Assembly: GCF_000272105.2 (NCBI RefSeq)
Contig: NZ_AJZD02000279.1
Coordinates: forward strand, 1-64,000
Source: Vibrio splendidus 12E03
GTDB lineage: Bacteria > Pseudomonadota > Gammaproteobacteria > Enterobacterales > Vibrionaceae
Length of the DNA stretch: 64,000 nt
Direction: 5' to 3'
The notes beneath the pieces were generated by a model. That model worked only from the letters and a program-made list of their open reading frames with translations, had not been told where the DNA came from and did no database searches. Both the position numbers and the translations under genes were made by a program. Of this stretch, positions 48,160 to 56,739 are shown piece after piece. Position 1 is the first letter of the stretch, and each line of letters starts with the position of its first letter.

Positions 48160-48282
48160 TTAGCTGCTGCACCCTTGAGTATGAACTCGGTTCATGTCGT
48201 CACCGACTTGTGCTTCTTGAGACCCTGTCGACTGGCATCCTGCCAAGAATAATAGCGTTACAGATAAGATAAGCCATTTCAT
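48160..48282 (-). CDS. Small lipoprotein (40 aa)
   Basis: A frame shorter than 60 residues, read directly: basic-hydrophobic leader KWLILSVTLLFL, lipobox LAGC (Cys16), then a polar 24-residue tail ending GCSS, so there is a second cysteine close to the C-terminus. AGAGGA lies seven bases before the ATG. The tail is hydrophilic (STGSQEAQVGDDMNRVHTQ). No family recognised; Vibrio genomes carry many small lipoproteins of this kind. Confidence 0.75.
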   Translation of the reverse strand: MKWLILSVTLLFLAGCQSTGSQEAQVGDDMNRVHTQGCSS

Positions 48283-48519
48283 AATAAATCCTCTTTTTGT
48301 CATGACTAAAGCATAGTATTTAAAGGCGCAGACACCTCAGCCATTAACTAAAACCTTACCTGCCGATAAAGCCTTGGTTAATGAAAAAGGCACCGCTTCA
48401 TTAATTAACGACCTGTCTTCGTGCAAAAAACTTTCACTCAACTGAATCAAAATCGCACAAAGTAAAAGAAGAACAGCTGTGGAGCCATGACGAGGATTTA
48501 AAAAATGAGTCGCTATAAG

Positions 48520-49215
48520 CTAGTCACTCGTTGCCAAACGCACTGCCGCTTCTGCATGAATTGCTGTGGTATCAAACAGGGGAACATCAGTGTGTTGTTG
48601 CTGAATCAGCAGGGCGATTTCAGTGCATCCCAGAATCACAGCCTCTGCACCTTGGTGAGTTAACTTATCAATAATTTGACGATATACATCTCGAGAGGCT
48701 TCTTTTACTTGGCCTCGACACAACTCTTGGTAAATGATGTTGTGCACTTTCTCTCGGTCATCCTCATCCGGGATTACAACATCGATACCGAATTTGTTAG
48801 TCAGGCGTCCTTTATAGAAATTTTGTTCCATCGTGAAAGCCGTGCCGAGTAATCCGACTTTCTTCACTCCCTGTTCAAGCAGCTTCTGCGCTGTGGTATC
48901 AGCGATGTGCAAGATAGGAATCGTGATCTTCTCTTCGATCTCAGGAACGACCTTATGCATGGTATTGGTACAAATCAGAATGAAATCAGCGCCGCCCTTC
49001 TCTACCGACAAAGCCGCGTCCGATAAGATATCTGCAGTCTCCGCCCAACGACCTTGATGTTGAAGCTTTTCTATCTCATCGAAGTTCACGCTGTACATAC
49101 AAACCTTTGCAGAATTGAGCCCACCAAGGGTCGCTTTAACGCCCTCGTTGATGGACTTGTAGTAACTCACTGTCGACTCCCAACTCATGCCACCAAGCAA
49201 TCCGATCGTTTTCAT
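48520..49215 (-). CDS. Aspartate/glutamate racemase family protein (YgeA/RacX-like)
   Basis: 231 residues. Begins TIGLLGGMSWESTVSYY and carries both catalytic cysteines (ICTNTMH and GCTEI), so a cofactor-independent amino-acid racemase is likely. Broad-spectrum members racemise several amino acids; the true substrate is open. AAGGA precedes the ATG. Stands alone. Confidence 0.9.
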   Translation of the reverse strand: MKTIGLLGGMSWESTVSYYKSINEGVKATLGGLNSAKVCMYSVNFDEIEKLQHQGRWAETADILSDAALSVEKGGADFILICTNTMHKVVPEIEEKITIPILHIADTTAQKLLEQGVKKVGLLGTAFTMEQNFYKGRLTNKFGIDVVIPDEDDREKVHNIIYQELCRGQVKEASRDVYRQIIDKLTHQGAEAVILGCTEIALLIQQQHTDVPLFDTTAIHAEAAVRLATSD

Positions 49216-49318
49216 TTTTCTATTCCTTCAATTTCTGACTATCCCGATTAAAGCGCCATGCGTTGAAAATTTATAGTACGTTCTTGCTTAAAATGAGACG
49301 AAGCCTTCGCTATTTCGC

Positions 49319-49348
49319 AAAAAAGCTCGAATAAAAATCCGAGCTTTT
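49319..49348. terminator. Terminator after the secreted HAD gene
   Basis: Stem AAAAGCTCG/CGAGCTTTT with a 10-nt loop, an A-run on the left and a T-rich right flank; it terminates the minus-strand HAD gene. Confidence 0.85.
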
Positions 49349-49376
49349 GTTGTTTTGACTAAGGGTAAGCTAGGCG

Positions 49377-50360
49377 TTAGTACACCTCGCACCAATCTGA
49401 TTTCATGTCTATCAGTGTCCAATCCTCTCTGGAATTCGCCTCATCTAGCGCTTTATCAAGCTTGCCAACGTGAGACTCACGATCGTACTGCCACTCGCGC
49501 TCAGCATCAGTGTGATGAACAATCATCGCCATTGAGTTGGGTTGGCTCGTTGCCCATTGCATCATAGCTTGGTCACCGTCTGAGTTACCGACCGCTAAAA
49601 TCGGCTTCTTACCGATAATGTGTTGAATATTGGTGACCTTTCCGGTTTTGTCATCAATGGTCAAAATGGACGAATCTTTGGTAACAGTCGGTTTGCCATC
49701 GTTGTAGCTGTACTTGTATTTAAGCGCGCTGCCGATGATCTGTTCTGTAGGAATGTTGTAAGCTTGCGGAGCCCACGCTCTCATGAAATCAACGCCTCCG
49801 CCCGACACAATGTAAGTCTTAAAGTCATTCTCTTGCAGGTAGGTCAGCATCTCTTTCATTGGCTGATAAGTAAGGTCTGTGTAGGCTTTATTGAAGCGCT
49901 CGTCTTTTGCTGCCGCTAGCCATTGCTCAACGTCTTGCTGGTATTGTTCAACAGTCATACCAGAATGTGTCGCCATGATGATTTTCAATAACCCTTCTTC
50001 ACCGCTGCCCAAAACGCTCTCAATATCATCTTCAAGCACAAACTTAAACGGTGCTTCTGTTTTCCATTCCGGGTGCTCTGGCGCCATCTCTTTTACACGG
50101 TCCAACGCAAATGCCAATTGGAAGTAGTAAGGCTTTTCCGACCAAAGCGTACCGTCGTTATCAAATACGGCAATGCGATCTTGAACCGCTACGAACGTAT
50201 CAGATTGCGCTTTGGTGGCTTGCCCAACAAAGTCGACGATAGCGGATTTGCTCTCGCTATCTTTCCAAGAGGGCAGCAAATTGGGGTCACAATCTTTAGC
50301 AAAAGATGAGAACGAGAGACTAGATAAAATCGCAAAGGACAAAAGGGTTATTTTCTTCAT
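49377..50360 (-). CDS. Exported HAD-superfamily phosphatase
   Basis: 327 residues with a signal peptide (KKITLLSFAILSSLSFSSFA). HAD motif I is AVFDNDGTLW, motif II YIVSGGG and motif IV GNSDGDQAMM. Periplasmic HADs of this kind are uncommon compared with cytoplasmic ones. The start is placed at the MKK ATG to give a normal signal peptide. First member of the 49-61 kb sulfatase region by position, though with its own terminator; a link to that pathway is inference. Confidence 0.82.
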   Translation of the reverse strand: MKKITLLSFAILSSLSFSSFAKDCDPNLLPSWKDSESKSAIVDFVGQATKAQSDTFVAVQDRIAVFDNDGTLWSEKPYYFQLAFALDRVKEMAPEHPEWKTEAPFKFVLEDDIESVLGSGEEGLLKIIMATHSGMTVEQYQQDVEQWLAAAKDERFNKAYTDLTYQPMKEMLTYLQENDFKTYIVSGGGVDFMRAWAPQAYNIPTEQIIGSALKYKYSYNDGKPTVTKDSSILTIDDKTGKVTNIQHIIGKKPILAVGNSDGDQAMMQWATSQPNSMAMIVHHTDAEREWQYDRESHVGKLDKALDEANSREDWTLIDMKSDWCEVY

Positions 50361-50511
50361 AGCAACTACCATGTTGTTGAATTATTTGTGGGGTTTAATT
50401 CAATTCATCCTAGTTGGTCTATTCTGATTTTCCACTTATGGGCACTATAACCAATGTTTATGTTGTCGTTAGATTAGGGCCTCAAAGTTCTGCTTTTTAG
50501 TTCGTTACGGC

Positions 50512-51756
50512 TTACGCTCTGCGCTTTTTGAAAGCGTGCCAGCCAGCGCTGAAAATTGTTTTTAATACCACGCTTAATGCGCTTAATTTTGGGTCGGCAT
50601 TTTTGCCAGAGGCGATACGCCACATCTGATGTTCATACCAAACCAGCCCAAACATCGCCATCTTGTCTAATGCTGGTTTACCTGTAGTTGGCACAGTTAG
50701 CGGCATGCCGTGGCTAGGGTTTTCAATTAACTTGTTGGGGAAATCAGGATCAACCGCCATTGTTCGCGCAATACCAATAAAATCGGTTGCCGAAGTGTTT
50801 AAGGCTTCATTCATTGCTTGTGCGGTTCGAAAACCACCCGTGACCACCAGCGGAGTGCTGACGAGTTTTCTCGCCTTAACCATGTAATCCATAAAATACG
50901 CTTCACGTTTTACGGTGCTAGCCTTGATGGGTTCGCCTTTGTTCTTTGACCCCATCATTGATGGGCTTTCATAAGTGCCGCCGGAGATCTCAATGAGGTC
51001 GATGCCGTTATCACTCAGTGTTTGTACAACCTGCATCGATTCTTCTTCAGTGAAGCCACCTTTCATAAAGTCGGCACTATTGAGCTTAATTCCGACAGGG
51101 AAATCGTCACCAACTTCTATCCGAATCGCGCGATAAACTTCAAGTACGAAACGAAGTCTATTTTCGAGCGAGCCACCCCACTTGTCTTTACGTTGATTGT
51201 GTCTTGAAGACAAAAACTGACTCACAAGATAACCATGAGCCCCGTGAATCTGCACACCAGTAAAACCCGCTTGTTTTGCAAGCTTTGCGCTCAGTGCGAA
51301 TTTATCAATGATTACGATGATTTCCGTCTCAGTCAAAGCTCGTGGCGTATTGAAGCCTTTTTCTAATCCACGCTCTAAAGAGATAGCCGAAGGGGCAACC
51401 GGGCTATCACACAAGAACTTGGGGATTTGCTTGCCTGGATGATTCAATTGCATCCATATCTGAGAACCATTTTGTGTTCCAGCCTTCGCCCACTCACGAA
51501 ATACGCTTAAGTCACTGTGCTCATCTAATACAACATTTTTAGGTTCACCAAGCGCACCTCTATCGATCATCACGTTCCCAGTCATAGACAGACCAATCCC
51601 TCCTTGAGCCCAGCGCTGATAGAGAGTGACCAAACCTTGCTTAGGGTTATGGTGCTTATCGCCAAGCTGTTCACTCATTGCCGATTTAAACAGTCGGTTT
51701 TTGATCACTTGACCATTAGGGAGAGAAAAAGAGTCGTTTATACAAATCGAATTCAT
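50512..51756 (-). CDS. Old-Yellow-Enzyme family NADH:flavin oxidoreductase
   Basis: 414-residue FMN barrel. LPNGQVIKNRLFKSAMSEQL opens the protein, QLNHPGKQ and GVQIHGAHGYLVSQFLS carry the substrate-binding residues, then KDKWGGSLENR and GIARTMAVDPDF. There is no C-terminal iron-sulfur/dienoyl-CoA half, so it is a single-domain ene-reductase. Lies on the same strand between the secreted HAD and DUF1254 genes. Confidence 0.9.
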   Translation of the reverse strand: MNSICINDSFSLPNGQVIKNRLFKSAMSEQLGDKHHNPKQGLVTLYQRWAQGGIGLSMTGNVMIDRGALGEPKNVVLDEHSDLSVFREWAKAGTQNGSQIWMQLNHPGKQIPKFLCDSPVAPSAISLERGLEKGFNTPRALTETEIIVIIDKFALSAKLAKQAGFTGVQIHGAHGYLVSQFLSSRHNQRKDKWGGSLENRLRFVLEVYRAIRIEVGDDFPVGIKLNSADFMKGGFTEEESMQVVQTLSDNGIDLIEISGGTYESPSMMGSKNKGEPIKASTVKREAYFMDYMVKARKLVSTPLVVTGGFRTAQAMNEALNTSATDFIGIARTMAVDPDFPNKLIENPSHGMPLTVPTTGKPALDKMAMFGLVWYEHQMWRIASGKNADPKLSALSVVLKTIFSAGWHAFKKRRA

Positions 51757-51864
51757 ACGCGTGGTTACTTTCTTTTGTTCTATATGTTGGGTTTAGTATG
51801 CCCTACTTTATTCGACATTTCTGAGCATTTAGTACCTCTTTCGTGGCAAGTTTCGCTCAATACT

Positions 51865-51890
51865 AAAAAGCCAGCTGCATAACAGCTGGC
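51865..51890 (-). terminator. Terminator of the sulfatase-OMP-DUF1254 operon
   Basis: Minus-strand perfect stem GCCAGCTG/CAGCTGGC with a 5-nt loop, followed by five T. Confidence 0.88.
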
Positions 51891-51934
51891 ATTAATCGAA
51901 TATAAACAAAACCTAAATCAAGCGATTTAAGTAA

Positions 51935-53347
51935 TCACTGAATTGTGGATTTTTCGACCGTGGTAAACGGTGTCGATTTCCATTTATCTGTGATGACCTC
52001 TTCGCCGGGCGTGTACATACGTAACACTGAATACCATTGATGATCGGGAATGGGTAAGAAGTTAGGCTCATCTTCATGCCCTTTAACATCGCTACTCATG
52101 TAAATGGTGTAACTTCCGTCTGCATTCGGCGTTAGCGTTCTGTCTCCGCGAGAATGACGGTTTAAATCGTTTTTCTCCATCAGACGAGTCTTGCCACTGT
52201 AAGCCGTGTATGACCAGAATCCGCCATCTTCAATCGGTGGAGCAACGAAAGTCACGGTGTAATCATACTTACCGCCGTCTAGCGCTGCGCCTTCGCTATC
52301 AAAAAAGTCACCACTGTACATCGTGTGTTTAGCAGGCAGTCCCCATTGCCCCATCAGGGTACCGTAGGCATGTTGATAGCTTGCGACTTTGGTCATCTCC
52401 TCACGAGTGCCGAGCACATCACGCGAATCATCGAACCCTGCATTCTTGATCCTTGCCGCGCCTTTCTTCTCGCCTAACTCAATCAGTTTCAACTGTTCAT
52501 CGTTAAAGATATAGTCTTCGTTACCTAAACCAAGCTGGCCGAACTGTTGTAGCAGTCTTTGGTCGTGATGCTTCATCGTGCCTTCTGACAAAATGAAGTT
52601 AGTACGCTCTACCCAGTTCGAGTTCTCTGGATCTGGATACTCACGCTCAAGCGGTTTTGGCCCTTTCTGACCTAAGTATTCCGACAACGTCCTAATATTC
52701 CATTGATCCATTAACTTTTGAGCAGTTGCAGAATCGTCACCGCCAAGGTCCATGATTCGACCCATCATCTTGACTAGCGGATGCTCGACATAGATGACTT
52801 GGTCGACACTCGTAGGGACTTCACCTTTCCATCCTTCAACTGCATACATGAAACTGCCGCCTTTTGTGCCGCGTTGCGGTGAACCAAATGCAGAGTCGGT
52901 GAAGTGTTGCATGTTCATAGTGTGGAAAAGCCAGTATCGATCTTCATCGTGATCTGGGATGGTGATGATCACAGGCTCAGCGCCAAGATCCATCCAACCC
53001 ATTAGATGCAGAGTATCGTTATTGATTGTTGGGTGAGCAGTGTAGGTATCATCTGCCAGAATTCGAATGTTCTGAAAACGGTTCAGTGGATACTCTTCTT
53101 TAATTACCGTCTGATAAAAGTACTTGTACGCCTCATCAATCGAATAAGCGTATTCATAGGCCAGTTGCGCGAGCTGCTCATTATCTTGTTCTAGCCAAGC
53201 TAGGCTCGCCATCTCAACAGGTAAGGTGTCGCGCGTTATCTCAAAAGCACTATCGGTTGGTAGCTCTGTTTGATTCGCTAACGCATAAGTTGGCAGTGTG
53301 ACAAGAAAAGCACATGCTAACGCTTTAATAAGTCTATTTTTGTTCAT
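51935..53347 (-). CDS. Exported DUF1254/DUF1214 protein (copy A)
   Basis: 470 residues with signal peptide (RLIKALACAFLVTLPTYALA). The N-terminal DUF1254 part (YEYAYSIDEAYKYF, then NNDTLHLMGWMDLGAEPVIITIPDHDEDRYW) and C-terminal DUF1214 part (FWSYTAYSG, RGDRTLTPNADGSYTIYMS, WYSVLRMYTP) are typical. Enzymatic role unknown. The start at MNKNRL follows AGGATC. Last gene of sulfatase-OMP-DUF1254, 14 bp after the OMP gene. A second, different copy lies at 58134. Confidence 0.88.
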   Translation of the reverse strand: MNKNRLIKALACAFLVTLPTYALANQTELPTDSAFEITRDTLPVEMASLAWLEQDNEQLAQLAYEYAYSIDEAYKYFYQTVIKEEYPLNRFQNIRILADDTYTAHPTINNDTLHLMGWMDLGAEPVIITIPDHDEDRYWLFHTMNMQHFTDSAFGSPQRGTKGGSFMYAVEGWKGEVPTSVDQVIYVEHPLVKMMGRIMDLGGDDSATAQKLMDQWNIRTLSEYLGQKGPKPLEREYPDPENSNWVERTNFILSEGTMKHHDQRLLQQFGQLGLGNEDYIFNDEQLKLIELGEKKGAARIKNAGFDDSRDVLGTREEMTKVASYQHAYGTLMGQWGLPAKHTMYSGDFFDSEGAALDGGKYDYTVTFVAPPIEDGGFWSYTAYSGKTRLMEKNDLNRHSRGDRTLTPNADGSYTIYMSSDVKGHEDEPNFLPIPDHQWYSVLRMYTPGEEVITDKWKSTPFTTVEKSTIQ

Positions 53348-53361
53348 CTTGTTGATCCTAG

Positions 53362-54039
53362 TTAGAAGCGAGTGCGGAAGGTCATCCATGTGTTGTTATC
53401 CGTATCGCCACTCAAAATAATGACATTGTCATCATTCACTCGATAACCGAGCTGCATTTCAGTCGAAAACTCGCGAGTGTGCTCACCGTCTAGTCCATAA
53501 ACGTACTGAGGTGCGAGCTGTAGGTAGAATTGCGGGGCAAATTCGTATTTCAGATAGTTGGTGCTGCTAATGATTTGTGTGTCTTCGAACTGTTGATTCT
53601 CTTCCCATATTTTTCCGTAGGTGAGCGCGCTGTAGAGTTTCACTTTATCGCTCAACTCAAACACCTGCATCACACCTGCCGAAGCATAATTGGAGGTGAA
53701 TTCGTCATTGGAAAAGTCGTGCCCAGCATCAACAAATAACCCCGTGCCTGTGCGTTTGTTAGGGGTAAAAAAGCGAGCGCGATAGTTTTCAAAGTTATTT
53801 TTCCCTTCTAGCTTACCCAACACACCCCAATCGCCACGATTCACACCAAATTGGAAAGTAGCCCCAAGCCCTTTATTGCCCGCGGTAAGTTCACCTCCCG
53901 TATAAACGGCCATTGGATCAGCAATATCACTGACGTGTTCTTCTTGAGCGGAAGCAGAAAAAGCAAAGGGGATGAGCGCAAAGATAGAAAGTGTAAAAGA
54001 GGAGAAAATGCCCGCGAGCAGACGTAACGGTTTCTTCAT
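53362..54039 (-). CDS. Small outer-membrane beta-barrel protein
   Basis: 225 residues. A signal peptide (KKPLRLLAGIFSSFTLSIFALIPFAFSASA) is followed by alternating amphipathic strands (GLGATFQFGVNRGDWGVLGKLEG, FYLQLAPQYVYGLDG, STEMQLGYRVNDDN) ending in Phe (MTFRTRF), the usual signal for outer-membrane insertion. The family is not recognised. It lies between the sulfatase and DUF1254 genes, so a pore for the sulfatase substrate or product is plausible. Confidence 0.75.
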   Translation of the reverse strand: MKKPLRLLAGIFSSFTLSIFALIPFAFSASAQEEHVSDIADPMAVYTGGELTAGNKGLGATFQFGVNRGDWGVLGKLEGKNNFENYRARFFTPNKRTGTGLFVDAGHDFSNDEFTSNYASAGVMQVFELSDKVKLYSALTYGKIWEENQQFEDTQIISSTNYLKYEFAPQFYLQLAPQYVYGLDGEHTREFSTEMQLGYRVNDDNVIILSGDTDNNTWMTFRTRF

Positions 54040-54100
54040 ATTGTTGTCCGGTAGTAAAGTGCGCTTGTTACGGCGCACCTTGTATTAGTCGTATTTGGCA

Positions 54101-55639
54101 TTAGTCAGTAGCGACTGACTTGTCTGCCATACCTATACCACCTGCTTTTTGTCTTGGTGGAAACGCTTTTAGAGATTTTTGATACTCCGCCGCCGCTTTT
54201 TGCAGCTTTGGTAATACCCAAGATTTCTCTTTCATCCATAGGAACCAACCACGGGTATCAGGGCTACGCTCATACGGGTCGGCTTTGATGTTCACCAACA
54301 TACCCAGTGGCCATGCTTCTGGTGGTGCAATCCACTCTGTCTTGGTTTTTAGGTGCACTTTCCAATCATCAACACGGAACGCATTCAGGTCTTGTTCGTT
54401 GTAGAAGAAGAATTCATGACGCTGGCTTGGCTCGCCTTTGGTCAACATATCCAGTTGGTTGTAGCCATCAAGGTGAGCTTGGTACTGTTGACCATTAAGC
54501 TCTTTACCCTTCAGCAGGTCTTGCTTAAGCTCGGTGTCACCCACAGCAGCCATGATGGTTGGTACCCAGTCTTCAGATGTCATGAAGCCATCGGTGTATT
54601 CACCTTGAGGAATTTTATCTGGCCAGCTAACCAGCATTGGTACACGGAATCCGCCATCCCAAGTCGTACCCTTTTGTCCTCTGAATGAGGCAGAGCCAGA
54701 GTCCGGCCAGTGATCTAGGTTTACGCCATTGTCAGACGTAAAGAGAATGATGGTGTTGTCAATTTCGCCCAAGTCTTCAAGCTTATCGAGCAACACACCG
54801 ATTTGGTCATCAAGTTCGATCAAGCCATCGTAATAGATATTGATTTGGCTCGCGCCTTGGTACACCGGGCGAACGTGCGTTTTTTGGTGCATGCGCGTTG
54901 GGTTGTACCACATGAAGTAAGGCTGTTCGTCTTTCTCAGCTTCATGCTTATCAAGCCATTTCATAGCAAAGTCTAGGAACTCGCCATCGATTGTCTGCAT
55001 ACGCTTCGCACCGAGCGTGCCTTTGTCTTCAATGGTCTGTTTACCGACAACACCAAACCTTGGATCTTCTTTCATATCCACCGTCTCAGTTGCCACAGTG
55101 TGAAGCACATTACGAGGGCGACTTCTGAAATTCGGATCTTTAGGAAACTCTGGCTGCTCTGGCATTTCCATCACGTTGAGGTGATAAAGGAAACCGAAGA
55201 ACTCATCAAAGCCGTGCACAGTTGGAAGGTGGCTATTGTTGTCGCCTAAGTGGCTTTTACCGACGTGGACAGTCGCATAGCCTTTGTCCTTCAACATTTC
55301 AGCTAGGGTTGGATCTTCTTTTTGAAGGCCAAGGGATGAGCCCGGCTGGCCAACAGACGTTAAGCCCGTTCGGAATGGATATTGCCCCGTGATAAAGGCA
55401 GAGCGCCCTGCAGTCGAGCTGCCTTGTGCATAGTAATCACTGATCATCATGCCGCGATCAGCAATTCGGTCAATGTTCGGCGTATCCACCGCCCCTAAGC
55501 CACGGTGGTAGGCTGAGAGATCGGTTGGGCTCACATCATCGAGCATGATGGCAACCACATTGGGTTGGCTCGCTGCATGTACATTAACGCTCGCCAGCAC
55601 AGAGAGCGCCAGAGCGGATTTAACAAAAGACTTATACAT
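54101..55639 (-). CDS. Periplasmic Ser-type sulfatase (anSME-dependent)
   Basis: 512 residues with a cleavable signal peptide (YKSFVKSALALSVLASVNVHAA). Metal residues are in NVVAIMLDDVSPTD. The formylglycine motif is S75-T-A-G-R79, the (C/S)x(P/A)xR pattern with Ser as target, which needs a radical-SAM maturase; one is encoded at 56740. Other blocks: GYATVHVGKSHLGD (Lys and His; the usual GKWHLG reads GKSHLG), TIILFTSDNGVN and FRGQKGTTWDGGFRVP. It hydrolyses a sulfate ester in the periplasm; the substrate is unknown. GAGGG precedes the ATG. First gene of its operon. Confidence 0.93.
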   Translation of the reverse strand: MYKSFVKSALALSVLASVNVHAASQPNVVAIMLDDVSPTDLSAYHRGLGAVDTPNIDRIADRGMMISDYYAQGSSTAGRSAFITGQYPFRTGLTSVGQPGSSLGLQKEDPTLAEMLKDKGYATVHVGKSHLGDNNSHLPTVHGFDEFFGFLYHLNVMEMPEQPEFPKDPNFRSRPRNVLHTVATETVDMKEDPRFGVVGKQTIEDKGTLGAKRMQTIDGEFLDFAMKWLDKHEAEKDEQPYFMWYNPTRMHQKTHVRPVYQGASQINIYYDGLIELDDQIGVLLDKLEDLGEIDNTIILFTSDNGVNLDHWPDSGSASFRGQKGTTWDGGFRVPMLVSWPDKIPQGEYTDGFMTSEDWVPTIMAAVGDTELKQDLLKGKELNGQQYQAHLDGYNQLDMLTKGEPSQRHEFFFYNEQDLNAFRVDDWKVHLKTKTEWIAPPEAWPLGMLVNIKADPYERSPDTRGWFLWMKEKSWVLPKLQKAAAEYQKSLKAFPPRQKAGGIGMADKSVATD

Positions 55640-55754
55640 TTATAACCCTCATTGACTATGAGTAAATCGCTGAAGTCACATGGGAAATTGTGTCTATCTC
55701 AGCGAACCGTTGTTGAAATAAATGGTATAAGAAAGACGCTAAAAATAGCTTGAT

Positions 55755-55783
55755 AGCCACTATTACGATTCTTAATAGTGGCT
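55755..55783. promoter_or_regulatory. Palindrome upstream of the sulfatase gene, LysR-box-like
   Basis: Perfect inverted repeat AGCCACTATTA/TAATAGTGGCT with a 7-nt loop. It contains TATTACGATTCTTAAT (55761-55776), which resembles two elements in the maturase/DUF1254 divergent promoter. It lies 115-145 bp before the sulfatase ATG. It could instead be a weak hairpin after the LysR gene, but no T-run follows. Confidence 0.5.
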
Positions 55784-55825
55784 TGTTAGAAAAGGGCGTT
55801 ATTTAGAGGAAATAATGCCGTGAAG

Positions 55826-56722
55826 CTAAGACTGAATGATCGATGTGATTTCTTTCTGCAGCCAATCGGTGAACGGGTTATTGCGGTTTGCTTGATGAGT
55901 AAACAGTGCCAATTCTCGACGATACGTGTCTTTCAACAGTTCCGGCGGTAAATCGATACAGCGATAAGAATCATCAAGTAAATAACGACATTTCGACGAT
56001 GTCACATAGATGAAGTCGCTGTCCTTAACAATCTCTAGCATCAAATTCATATTGTTGCTTCTGAGCCCGATGTGTTTATCTAGGTCGTATTTTTTGATTA
56101 ACATTTCAGTCTTTGATGGCTGAATGTAACCAGGGATCATATTGATACAGAGCGGGTACTTCAGAATATCTTCAAGGGCATTGCCTTGAACTGGGTGATC
56201 AGCCCTTAGCACCAGCATAAACTTATCAAAGCCAACAGGCCGCTCAGTCAGCGTTTTATTGACTTCCATAGGAAGATAACTCACTCCCCAGCACATGCGA
56301 TTGGTCTCTAGAGACTGGACGCCATTGCCTAACCAAGGTGAACATTGGAAAGTGACTTGCGGTGCTTCTTTGGTGAGCTTTTTGATTAATGGCACACCCA
56401 CTGGAATCAACAATGGAGAAGGCAACATGATTTGAACCTCCCCTCTTAAATCTTCCAAGCCCCACTCATCATTGGGTATGTAAAGGTTATCTAGCTGCTC
56501 TAATAACAGAGGCAAGGTTTCGATGAGCTTCAAGCATTTTGGGGTGGGTTCAAGCCTTGCTTTATCTCTAACAAACAATTCATCATCAAATTGTTCTCTG
56601 AGCTTACGAAGCATGACACTGATCGTCGGCTGACTTACGTTTAAGGCTTTTGCTGCGCTTACCGTTTGGCGAGTTTCATTGAGCACCAAAATAAGCCGCA
56701 GTAAGTTTAGATCTCTGGTCAT
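55826..56722 (-). CDS. LysR-family regulator of the sulfatase cluster
   Basis: 298 residues with an N-terminal helix-turn-helix (LRLILVLNETRQTVSAAKALNVSQPTISVMLRKLREQFDDELF) and an effector domain of the NodD/LeuO-like LysR branch (begins DLNLLRLILVLNETR). The start at MTRDLN has GGAG six bases upstream. It is 17 bp after the anSME stop, so the two are co-transcribed. It probably controls the sulfatase genes. Confidence 0.88.
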   Translation of the reverse strand: MTRDLNLLRLILVLNETRQTVSAAKALNVSQPTISVMLRKLREQFDDELFVRDKARLEPTPKCLKLIETLPLLLEQLDNLYIPNDEWGLEDLRGEVQIMLPSPLLIPVGVPLIKKLTKEAPQVTFQCSPWLGNGVQSLETNRMCWGVSYLPMEVNKTLTERPVGFDKFMLVLRADHPVQGNALEDILKYPLCINMIPGYIQPSKTEMLIKKYDLDKHIGLRSNNMNLMLEIVKDSDFIYVTSSKCRYLLDDSYRCIDLPPELLKDTYRRELALFTHQANRNNPFTDWLQKEITSIIQS

Positions 56723-56739
56723 GCCCGACTCCAATTGAT

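Noticed and set aside
49620..49919. 99-codon open frame opposite the secreted HAD gene
   Set aside because: Antisense shadow of a gene with clear HAD motifs; the product resembles nothing.
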